Part shown: in pieces, positions 1-7,899 of the stretch
How positions within the stretch are numbered: the first letter of the stretch is position 1
How the letters are laid out: each line of letters begins with the position of its first letter
Source of the DNA: Flavobacteriaceae bacterium
GTDB lineage: Bacteria; Bacteroidota; Bacteroidia; Flavobacteriales; Flavobacteriaceae
Assembly: GCA_023145595.1 (NCBI GenBank)
Contig: JAGLDM010000209.1
Location: 1-8,778 of the forward strand
Direction: 5' to 3'
Length of the DNA stretch: 8,778 nucleotides
Translations under genes and position numbers: made by a program
Notes under the pieces: generated by a model
What the model was told of the DNA's origin: nothing
What the model saw: only the letters and a program-made list of their open reading frames with translations
Database searches by the model: none

Positions 1-963
1 TTCACCTGTTGAGGTATTTATCCAATCTGTTGCTTTAATAGAATATTCCCAATTATCAAAATTATTGATAAACTTTAAAGGACTTTTGTTTTTTTGCTCT
101 TTAGGTAAATTAAATCCAAACCTTTCAAATATTCTATATCCCTTCATTGCACTTAAAATATTATCTAAAGCATAAATGTAAATCATTGGCGCAATATTTC
201 TTTGTGCTTTCTTTTTTAAATCAGGTTCAGTAAATATTTTGCTGCCATATTTTATTGTTTCGATGAGGTCTCTTTCGATACTTTCAACAGGTCTAATATG
301 TTGTGCTTTGTGTGAACTATGTAGGGTTGTGGTTTTGTTCCATTGATGCATCCATTCTTTTTTAAGTAAATCAGCAATTTCTTTATTTGGGACAATTAAA
401 TGAAAATGTGGATTGTAGGTTTTTCTCATTGGATTGAAATTGCATTCTAAAGATTTGATTCCGATAAGTTTGATTCCTTTTCCTCTTTGATGTCTTTTAT
501 TACATCTGTTTTTTATTATTTTGAACGCTAAATTCATTCCGTATATCCAACGTTTCAAATTTTTTGCTTTTACAGATTTTACTGTCAATGTTACAAAATG
601 AGCGTTTTTCCAATTTTTTAGAGCAGGGTAATACTTATTGATAATGTGTGCTTTCCGTATTGCTGAACATATTGTACAGTATCTGTTTTTACAATAATTT
701 CCATAAAGTTTGTTTTCAGAACTTACAATCTTTGATTGACAATGATATGTATTCCAATAAGACTTAACTCTGTCCATATCACCTTTCTCTTTTGCAACAT
801 CAATAAGGTTAAGAACCATCTTTTGAGTAATCAATTTTCTTTTGGCTCTATTGATTAATGCAGGATTATCTATTAGTTCAGTTCCCTCTTTCTCCGCAAA
901 AACCCTTATAATCTTTTGATTGTAAGGGTTTTGTTTTGAGGGTGAGTATTGAGGTAAGAACAA
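1..963 (-). CDS. rep: Rolling-circle (HUH/Rep_1-type) replication initiator, 3' end outside window, start uncertain
   Basis: I translated this frame by hand; it is open from 963 to position 1 and runs off the left edge. Reading N to C it has a small Cys cluster (Cys codons at 739-741, 691-693, 676-678 and 667-669, in the pattern CKNRYCTIC), motif I FVTLTV at 583-600, motif II PHFHLIVP at 388-411 (the metal-binding HUH histidines are at 406-408 and 400-402), and motif III ETIKYGSK with the probable nicking Tyr at 247-249. This order is that of plasmid Rep proteins, which nick one strand at the double-strand origin and stay attached through the Tyr. The first in-frame ATG is at 817-819, but upstream codons (NPALINRAKRKLITQK) look like conserved protein, so that start seems too late. 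The only other candidates I see are TTG at 832-834 and TTG at 961-963, directly after a TAA. The 5' part overlaps a tRNA-like attachment site, so the native start may have been removed. The family is sure; start and intactness are not. Confidence 0.88.
   Translation of the reverse strand, partial: MFLPQYSPSKQNPYNQKIIRVFAEKEGTELIDNPALINRAKRKLITQKMVLNLIDVAKEKGDMDRVKSYWNTYHCQSKIVSSENKLYGNYCKNRYCTICSAIRKAHIINKYYPALKNWKNAHFVTLTVKSVKAKNLKRWIYGMNLAFKIIKNRCNKRHQRGKGIKLIGIKSLECNFNPMRKTYNPHFHLIVPNKEIADLLKKEWMHQWNKTTTLHSSHKAQHIRPVESIERDLIETIKYGSKIFTEPDLKKKAQRNIAPMIYIYALDNILSAMKGYRIFERFGFNLPKEQKNKSPLKFINNFDNWEYSIKATDWINTSTGE
876..900 (+). other. Putative attachment site (attR): 3' end of a tRNA-Ser gene
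   Basis: On the plus strand, 884-898 reads CCCTCTTTCTCCGCA. This fits the 3' part of a bacterial serine tRNA: 3' T-stem CCCTC (884-888), 3' acceptor strand TTTCTCC (889-895), and discriminator G (896), which is typical of tRNA-Ser. The preceding TTCAGTT (877-883) resembles a T-loop with one deviation. The expected 5' T-stem strand (GAGGG) is absent, as ATTAG stands there, and no GGAGAAA 5' acceptor strand lies upstream. Only a tRNA 3' end is therefore present, as at the far boundary of an element inserted by a tyrosine integrase into a tRNA gene. A terminator-like hairpin follows immediately, as it would after a real tRNA. The alternative is chance resemblance inside the rep reading frame. 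The tRNA identity comes from memory of tRNA-Ser consensus, not from a search. Confidence 0.5.
899..937 (+). terminator. Strong intrinsic-terminator hairpin after the tRNA-like end
   Basis: The arms are 899-913 (AAAACCCTTATAATC) and 918-932 (GATTGTAAGGGTTTT). They pair over 15 bp with one T/G position (909/922), a wobble in RNA, around a TTTT loop, and are followed by GTTTTG. On the plus strand this looks like a Rho-independent terminator placed where a tRNA-Ser transcript would end. On the minus strand the stem ends in five T (TTTTTGCGG), so it could work both ways. It then lies inside the 5' end of the rep open frame and could reduce transcription entering rep from the right. Confidence 0.6.
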
Positions 964-1131
964 TTATTCTGGATCCCATATTACTTAGCGAAAAAACTAT
1001 CTTTCATATTTGAAAACAATACAGATAAAGATGTTGCAAGAGCCTAATTAGCAAAGAGGTATAATGATGTCGAAGCGTCAGGATATAAAGCCATTAATAC
1101 AATCGACACTTTACGGGATAGTGTCAACTAA
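958..1131 (+). pseudogene. Possible gene remnant (C-terminal tail) with one in-frame stop
   Basis: In one plus-strand frame, codons from 958 read EQLFWIPYYLAKKLSFIFEN and continue NTDKDVARA to a TAA at 1045-1047. They then go on in the same frame as LAKRYNDVEASGYK and INTIDTLRDSVN to a TAA at 1129-1131. The composition (mixed charged and hydrophobic residues, few low-complexity runs) looks protein-like for AT-rich DNA. No start codon belongs to it and I recognise no family. It could be the last part of a gene whose 5' part was lost when the neighbouring element integrated or rearranged. It could equally be a chance open stretch of 57 codons with one stop. The rest of the gap, 1132-1213, shows only a weak interrupted inverted repeat (ATGCT at 1154-1158 with AGCAT at 1183-1187, TTAAC at 1164-1168 with GTTAA at 1174-1178). 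Confidence 0.3.
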
Positions 1132-1213
1132 ACATTTAAGACTCTCTAAACGTATGCTTGTTTTTAACTCATGGTTAATTGTAGCATAAGGAAAGTGTGC
1201 GTAAATCCTAATA

Positions 1214-2392
1214 TTACTTTTCTCTTACTGATTTATTAGCATGACCAAAAATATACTTTGCAGAGAGTTGAAGGCGACTGTAGCTACCCGAGTCTCCATT
1301 CAGTATTTCTCTGTTTGCATGTGACAACTCTATACCAAATAGCACTTCTTTTACAGGGCGGTATTTTAAATTTACAGAAGAGCCAAAAGCAGTTTTATTT
1401 ACTCCTGTATTACTGGTAGAATCGTGATTAGAAGTAATAGCAGATATATCTACACTAGAACTAAAGTATTTGGACCAATAATGATTAAAAGCAAAATACC
1501 CATTAAAGGTTTCAACATTTGCCAAATCATCTGTAGTAACAACACTAGACGCTACGAATCCAACGGCTACATACCTTCCTAAGCCAGAACCATAAGTAAG
1601 GACGGTTCTAAAGTCATCACCATTATTTCCAACTTTTAGTTTACCACCAGTGGTAATTCCATAGGCGAAATTAGTATGAGAAACATCATTTTGTTCAAAT
1701 TCTAAGACTCTACCCACTGCAGCAATAGACCAAGAGCCCCATTTTCCTGAGAAATTTTTTCTTGCGGTAAAATCGGGAATAAATCCTGCCTCGCTGGAAA
1801 TTACTCCAGCAGCATCAAATCGAGTTATAGTAGTTTCTTGATTTTCGATAGAAAATGCCCAAGAGCCAACTTTTAATCTTACTTGGGGTTGACGTATAAA
1901 TACAAGACCTTCTGCAGCACCTAAAAAATCAAGGTCATCTGGCAATACTACAATCATGAAGTTGGACCAAGTTTGACCCAACAACAAATTTCCATATTCA
2001 AAATAAAAATGACGTAATCTTGGACTGAATGAATTACTAATTCTTTCGTTTCCTTGTGAACTTAACAAAAAATCCAATTCAATAAACGCCCTGGTTGGTT
2101 TTTTAAATTTATCGGTACTGACGTCAAAATTAAAGCGAGATTCTTTAACATGGAAATCGCCATCAATATTTTCATCTTCTATACCTACAGGAGTTTGACT
2201 TGGTACATGAAAATCCCTCAAAAGATTGGTAGCGGAAACATCACCATTGCGATAATGAGAATATAAATAATCGGCCTTTGCATAGCCTCCAAATTTAAAC
2301 GTAGTTGTGACTTTTTTTATGGAATCATTTTCTTGAGAAAATGAAAATAAAAATGAAAATAAAAACGGGATAATAACTAGAAATCGTAACAT
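1214..2392 (-). CDS. DcaP-like outer-membrane porin
   Basis: This 392-residue protein has a signal peptide: basic start MLRF, a Phe/Leu-rich core, and likely cleavage near residue 20 after FSFSQ. The mature part is a beta-barrel with alternating aromatic strands. Family marks of DcaP-type porins are visible: FGGYAKADYLY (34-44), an ESRFNFDV strand (84-91), the GQTWSNFM segment (139-146), LPDDLDFLG (150-158) and RQPQVRLK (167-174). In Acinetobacter DcaP is a trimeric channel with an N-terminal coiled coil that takes up negatively charged small molecules such as dicarboxylates. This protein lacks an evident coiled coil, as bacteroidotal members often do, so the substrate is unknown. The gene is transcribed alone, divergently from the permease at 2572, with no metabolic partner gene in the window to hint at its solute. 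Family confidence is high, substrate unknown. Confidence 0.85.
   Translation of the reverse strand: MLRFLVIIPFLFSFLFSFSQENDSIKKVTTTFKFGGYAKADYLYSHYRNGDVSATNLLRDFHVPSQTPVGIEDENIDGDFHVKESRFNFDVSTDKFKKPTRAFIELDFLLSSQGNERISNSFSPRLRHFYFEYGNLLLGQTWSNFMIVVLPDDLDFLGAAEGLVFIRQPQVRLKVGSWAFSIENQETTITRFDAAGVISSEAGFIPDFTARKNFSGKWGSWSIAAVGRVLEFEQNDVSHTNFAYGITTGGKLKVGNNGDDFRTVLTYGSGLGRYVAVGFVASSVVTTDDLANVETFNGYFAFNHYWSKYFSSSVDISAITSNHDSTSNTGVNKTAFGSSVNLKYRPVKEVLFGIELSHANREILNGDSGSYSRLQLSAKYIFGHANKSVREK
2341..2364. repeat. Two perfect 12-bp tandem copies in the porin signal peptide
   Basis: ATGAAAATAAAA occurs twice head to tail (2341-2352 and 2353-2364). On the minus strand it encodes the duplicated FLFS-FLFS part of the porin's signal-peptide core. 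A change of copy number would keep the frame and lengthen or shorten the hydrophobic core by four residues. Confidence 0.8.
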
Positions 2393-2486
2393 GTTAGTCT
2401 TTAGGGGTTTTGTTTTGTTGATTGTTTAAAAATAGATGTTTTAATTCTTTTTTTGTTTTTGACCTCATCTATTATAGTTAATAAAT

Positions 2487-2494
2487 CAAATCTA
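2487..2494 (-). promoter_or_regulatory. Candidate Bacteroidota -7 box for the porin gene
   Basis: On the minus strand 2487-2494 reads TAGATTTG, a full match to the Bacteroidota TAnnTTTG -7 consensus. A TTTG lies 15 nt upstream (minus strand, 2510-2513), slightly closer than the usual 17-23. A second match, TACATTTG, lies at 2510-2517. Transcription from the first would give a leader of roughly 85-90 nt before the porin ATG. Such short boxes occur often by chance in AT-rich DNA. Confidence 0.3.
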
Positions 2495-2539
2495 TAAGTT
2501 TGAGGAGAGCAAATGTATGAAAATACCAAATGAAATATG

Positions 2540-2547
2540 TACTTTTG
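2540..2547 (+). promoter_or_regulatory. Candidate Bacteroidota -7 box for the permease gene
   Basis: TACTTTTG at 2540-2547 matches TAnnTTTG, and a start site about 7 nt downstream would leave a leader of under 20 nt before the TTG start at 2572. No TTTG -33 element stands at the usual distance. A second match, TAAGTTTG, is at 2495-2502 and would give a longer leader. It fits the short 5' region, but a chance match is possible. Confidence 0.3.
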
Positions 2548-2571
2548 AATCGAAATTGATATTGTTTTAAA

Positions 2572-3807
2572 TTGAACTACGAATTATTTATCGCAAAGCG
2601 ACTCATTGCTTCAAAACAATATAAAAGCAGTATATCGTCGCCTATAATTAAAATTGCCATTCTTGCCATTGCTCTTGGTATTATCATTATGATGATTGCC
2701 ATTGCAACAGGAGTTGGTCTGCAAGAAAAGATTAGAGAAAAGATTTCTGGCTTTAATGGTCATATTCAAATTACTAATTTTGATAATAACAATTCTGAAA
2801 TATCCTTAGTTCCAATTTCTACGGAACAAGATTTTTATCCCGAATTTAATTTGGTTTCTGGAGTTGAAAGTATTCAGGTATTTGCAACAAAAGCAGGAAT
2901 TATAAAAACAAAAACAGATTTTGAAGGTGTGGTTGTAAAAGGTGTAGGAGCCGATTATAATTGGAGTTTTATTGAAGATTATATTGTTAAAGGTACAGCG
3001 CCGAATTATACCGGTAAAGTGAGCACCGAAGTGATGCTTTCTGAACATATTGCGAATAGATTACAATTTAAAATAGGTGATGAATTCAATACTTTTTTTA
3101 TAAAATCAAATCCTAATAAAGCGCCAAGTGTACGCGTGTTTAAATTGGTAGGTATCTTTAATTCGGGGATGAAAGACTTTGATGAGAGTGTGTTATTTGC
3201 AGATATTAGGCAAGTCCAACGTTTGAATAAATGGAAGTCTACGGAAGTTGGTGGATTCGAACTTTTTATAGATGATTTTGATAAAATTCAACAAAAGGGA
3301 AATGAAATCTATGCCGAAACTCCATCAGAATTAAATACAACTACAATCATTCAAAAATTTCCAAGTATTTTTGAATGGGTGAAATTATTCGATAATAATA
3401 TTATGCTCATCATCATAATTATGGTGTTAGTAGCAGGAATAAATATGATAACAGCGTTATTGGTTTTAATTCTAGAACGGACACAAATGATCGGGATTTT
3501 AAAAGCACTTGGAAGTTCTAATTGGAGTATCCGGAAAGTGTTTTTATACAATGCATCGTATATTATTTTAAGAGGATTGTTTTGGGGGAATTTAATAGGA
3601 TTGTCAATTTTATTAATTCAATATTATTTTGGAGTATTAACACTAGATCCGGAGACTTATTATGTGAAAGAAGCACCAGTTTATATAGACTTTGGCTATA
3701 TTTTATTGCTAAATTTAGGAACACTTTTGTTGTGTCTAATTATGTTAATTCTTCCGTCGTATGTAATCACTAAAATCAGCCCGGTAAAAGCAATTAAGTT
3801 TGATTAG
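2572..3807 (+). CDS. LolC/LolE-type (FtsX-like) ABC transporter permease
   Basis: This 411-residue inner-membrane protein has the four-helix MacB/LolE layout. TM1 is at about 25-49, followed by a large periplasmic domain (about 50-270, MacB_PCD type, including FNGHIQITNF at 61-70), then TM2 about 276-300, TM3 about 327-353 and TM4 about 375-399. The short cytoplasmic segment GILKALGSS (307-315) after TM2 is typical of FtsX-like permeases and contacts the ATPase. Family members release outer-membrane lipoproteins to LolA or do related mechanotransmission work with a LolD-type ATPase. No ATPase gene is in the window, so the partner is encoded elsewhere. The start is TTG at 2572: an in-frame TGA lies at 2557-2559, no ATG lies between, the next in-frame ATG is around codon 40 inside TM1, and the N-terminus NYELFIAKR is typical for flavobacterial homologues. 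The gene may be cotranscribed with ligA downstream. The exact role (LolC, LolE or a paralogue) is open. Confidence 0.88.
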   Translation: MNYELFIAKRLIASKQYKSSISSPIIKIAILAIALGIIIMMIAIATGVGLQEKIREKISGFNGHIQITNFDNNNSEISLVPISTEQDFYPEFNLVSGVESIQVFATKAGIIKTKTDFEGVVVKGVGADYNWSFIEDYIVKGTAPNYTGKVSTEVMLSEHIANRLQFKIGDEFNTFFIKSNPNKAPSVRVFKLVGIFNSGMKDFDESVLFADIRQVQRLNKWKSTEVGGFELFIDDFDKIQQKGNEIYAETPSELNTTTIIQKFPSIFEWVKLFDNNIMLIIIIMVLVAGINMITALLVLILERTQMIGILKALGSSNWSIRKVFLYNASYIILRGLFWGNLIGLSILLIQYYFGVLTLDPETYYVKEAPVYIDFGYILLLNLGTLLLCLIMLILPSYVITKISPVKAIKFD

Positions 3808-3816
3808 TTGTACGAA

Positions 3817-3927
3817 GTCATTTCGACGGTAGGAGAAATCGCATAGAGGTGGTATTCACAGCAAAGAGAGCGAACTTTAATTGTAAATTGATTCTGAGGA
3901 TGCGATTTCTCCTTTGGTCGAAATGAC
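3817..3927. repeat. 111-bp palindromic repeat element (28-bp inverted arms)
   Basis: The left arm 3817-3844 begins GTCATTTCGAC and ends GAGAAATCGCAT. The right arm 3900-3927 is its reverse complement at 25 of 28 positions, the three mismatches being together (GGT in the left arm where the complement of the right arm has CAA). Between them lie 55 bp. The arms resemble the GTCATTTCGAC...GGAGAAATC repeats that I remember as dispersed, often paired, in flavobacterial intergenic regions, like REP/MITE-type elements. It lies between the permease stop (10 bp away) and ligA (46 bp away). As RNA it would fold into a long hairpin in any shared transcript. No transposase is attached. Confidence 0.8.
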
Positions 3928-3969
3928 AATGTTGATAAAATAAATATAGAGGCAGAATATTATAATTAA

Positions 3970-5976
<2,007 letters not shown>

Positions 5977-6033
5977 CGTCTTGTTGATGTTGGAGAATCT
6001 GCTTACCGCCTTTTAAGGTGTCACGCGCTTCTT

Positions 6034-6215
6034 TTACATTACTTCTTCAATGCTTAAAGTTCCTGTTCCTCTGCTAATAAAATTATCTTTTTTGAATCTA
6101 AACATGTTAGTGTTTAGATCATAATCATCGCTTACTTGCTGAATTTTAATAGTTCAATTATCACAACCTTAAATTCATTGTCATGCTTTGTTCTAGGATA
6201 ATTAAAACGGAGTAT
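6034..6215 (-). pseudogene. Frameshifted remnant of an unknown gene
   Basis: On the minus strand one frame is open from 6215 (ILRFNYPRTKHDNEFKVVII), and near 6150-6156 the reading shifts by one base. It goes on as TIKIQQVSDDYDLNTNM and then FRFKKDNFISRGTGTLSIEEVM to a TAA at 6034-6036. The second part (39 codons, 6153-6037) has a convincing protein-like composition but only an internal ATG (Met at 6105-6103), and a stop (6156-6154) closes its 5' side. It looks like the last 55-60 codons of a small decayed gene between convergent ligA and the OmpA gene. I do not recognise the family. A chance open stretch is the alternative. The remaining sequence in 5977-6270 shows no other gene and no clear terminator for ligA. 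Confidence 0.35.
6096..6119. repeat. Perfect 9-bp inverted repeat with 6-nt loop
   Basis: ATCTAAACA (6096-6104) and TGTTTAGAT (6111-6119) are exact complements around TGTTAG. No T-run follows on either strand, so it is not a classic intrinsic terminator, though it lies between two convergent genes. It could be a weak transcript-end hairpin, a protein-binding palindrome or chance. Confidence 0.5.
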
Positions 6216-6270
6216 TTATAGGCTTAATAAAAATATTATATCAAAGGTAGATATTTCAGATTACAGGAAT

Positions 6271-7881
6271 CTATTGATTTAAAATCACAAATTCACACCG
6301 TCTATTTATACTGTAATCTTTTTCTGTACAGTTACCTTTTTTTGCACAGTTGTTTAAAGGTTGCGATTCACCATATCCTTTAGATAGCACTCTTAAATCT
6401 GAAATTCCATTTTCAATAAAATATTCTCGTACAGAATTTGCTCTTTTATGTGATAAATCCATGTTGTATTCGGCAGATCCTCTTGCATCTGTGTGAGCAC
6501 CAATTTCGATAGACATATCAGGGTTTTTGTTCAGCGTACTTATTATTTCATCTAATTTTTCCGCAGTATCCTCACGAATATTCCATTTGGCAAAACCAAA
6601 ATAGATTGAACTGGTTATAATTTGTAATTTACCTCTAGTTAATCTGTAAATATCATCATCTCCAACTCCTCCAGGTCTATTAGAAGAAAAGTAACCAAAG
6701 TCATTTTCTTCATCAATAACAAAAGCAAAATCATCTCTGCAACTATTTATAATATCACTTAAATTAATGGGAGTTTGGTAAGTACCGTCTACTTTATCAC
6801 TCTTAAAAATATCTAAACCACCCATTCCAAAATGACCGTCAGAAGAAAAATATAAAATATTCTTACTGCTTATGTATGGAAATTGTTCTCTGTGCGGAGT
6901 GTTTATTTTTTCACCAACATTATTCGGAACTCCAAATGTCCCGTTTTTATTTATATCGACATAAAATATATCGAAAGACCCTACAGAACCTGGCATGTCT
7001 GATGAAAAATACAATTTAGTTTCATCAAAATTCAAAGCAGGATGCATCATTGAATATTTTCGGTTGTTAAAAGGCAATTCTACGACATTAGCCCAATCTC
7101 CATCAACTAAACTTGCTTTGTAAATATTTAAATGTAACACGTTGTTTTTATCCGTTCCTTTTTTTTTACCCAAATGTTGATTACTAGAAAAATATAAAGT
7201 TTGTCCGTCTTTGGTAATTATACCATTTGCCTCATGATTTTTTGTGTTAATAGTACTGTTTAGTTTAGTCGGGTCAACCAATTCGCCATCTTCATCTATA
7301 GTTGCTTCATACAAATTTAAAAAGGGCAGATTGTTCCATTTATATATGTGTATACCTTTTCTTGTAGACGCAAATAAGGCTTTATCTCCATGAATAGATA
7401 CTCCAAAATCTGAGCCTTTTGTATTTATACTTAATGAATGTACGGTAAACGGTCGCCCTATGGAGGTGTTTAGGGTTTTAAAATATTTTTTTGTGTTCAA
7501 ATTTTCTGAAGGAACAATATGTTCAATATCAATATCATTATAGATATTAAGCCACTTATCTGCTTCGTCAAAGTTATTGATTCCTTTTAAGGCATGGTAA
7601 TATCTAAAAAGATAAATGGATTCAATGGTATTATCTTCGTAGTGCTTATCTATCAATGTTTTATACCAAATAGCAGCATTTTTCATATCTGATGTATAAT
7701 AATAGCAATCTCCCAATTTTTCCAAAACTTCTTGTGATTTGTTTTCAGAATCTAAATATATTTTGGAAGCACTTGAAAAATGTTTTTTTTTAAATAATAA
7801 ATCTGCGTTATCTATGTTCTGAGCAACTAAAATTTGAGTTGTCATTGCTAGAATAAAAAGTGTGCTTAGTATTTTTTTCAT
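6271..7881 (-). CDS. OmpA-family protein with TPR-like and PD40 repeats
   Basis: The product is 536 residues with a signal peptide (about 1-20, ...ILVAQ). Next comes a helical TPR-like region (about 22-115, e.g. KKHFSSASKIY, NAAIWYKTLI). Then at least four PD40/WD40-like propeller blades follow, marked by LYFSSN (229-234), LYFSSDMPGSVGSFDIF (290-306), LYFSSDGHFGMGGLDIF (343-359) and GYFSSNRPGGVGDDDIY (396-412). The C-terminal OmpA domain is at 425-536. In it Asp465 (HTDARG) and Arg480 (LSHKRA) stand 15 apart like the peptidoglycan-binding pair of OmpA, and it ends in NRRCEFVI. The protein is likely periplasmic, anchoring an outer-membrane complex to the cell wall. Bacteroidota relatives that I recall have a beta-sandwich domain of about 100 residues between PD40 and OmpA; here only about 12 residues separate them. 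The gene follows the PorP/SprF gene by 18 bp, so the two are surely one transcript and probably one functional module. Confidence 0.92.
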   Translation of the reverse strand: MKKILSTLFILAMTTQILVAQNIDNADLLFKKKHFSSASKIYLDSENKSQEVLEKLGDCYYYTSDMKNAAIWYKTLIDKHYEDNTIESIYLFRYYHALKGINNFDEADKWLNIYNDIDIEHIVPSENLNTKKYFKTLNTSIGRPFTVHSLSINTKGSDFGVSIHGDKALFASTRKGIHIYKWNNLPFLNLYEATIDEDGELVDPTKLNSTINTKNHEANGIITKDGQTLYFSSNQHLGKKKGTDKNNVLHLNIYKASLVDGDWANVVELPFNNRKYSMMHPALNFDETKLYFSSDMPGSVGSFDIFYVDINKNGTFGVPNNVGEKINTPHREQFPYISSKNILYFSSDGHFGMGGLDIFKSDKVDGTYQTPINLSDIINSCRDDFAFVIDEENDFGYFSSNRPGGVGDDDIYRLTRGKLQIITSSIYFGFAKWNIREDTAEKLDEIISTLNKNPDMSIEIGAHTDARGSAEYNMDLSHKRANSVREYFIENGISDLRVLSKGYGESQPLNNCAKKGNCTEKDYSINRRCEFVILNQ

Positions 7882-7899
7882 TGTAATAATCGTTAATTG

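Noticed and set aside
800..898. A complete tRNA-Ser gene ending at 896
   Set aside because: Only the 3' part fits. The 5' T-stem strand does not pair (ATTAG where GAGGG is needed), and no 5' acceptor strand, D-arm or anticodon arm is found upstream in the rep sequence.
971..976. GGATCC (BamHI site) near the rep/chromosome junction, suggesting a cloning artefact
   Set aside because: A single six-base site is expected by chance. The junction is better explained by the tRNA-like site some 75 bp to the left, and no vector-like sequence is seen.
1154..1187. Interrupted inverted repeat as a terminator for the porin gene
   Set aside because: Two five-base pairings separated by unequal internal loops and no T-run on the minus strand; too weak to call.
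2806..3773. Open frames on both strands overlapping the permease gene (minus 2806-3048, minus 3351-3551, plus 3522-3773)
   Set aside because: Their translations are low-complexity and Ile/Phe/Cys-rich without motifs, and the permease frame explains the region completely.
3817..3927. CRISPR array or insertion sequence at the palindromic element
   Set aside because: There are only two copies, in inverted rather than direct orientation, with no spacer series and no transposase gene.
6264..6275. Short inverted repeat AGATT-ACAGG-AATCT near 6258-6272 as a terminator of the OmpA gene
   Set aside because: A five-base stem overlapping the stop codon without a T-tract has no support above chance.
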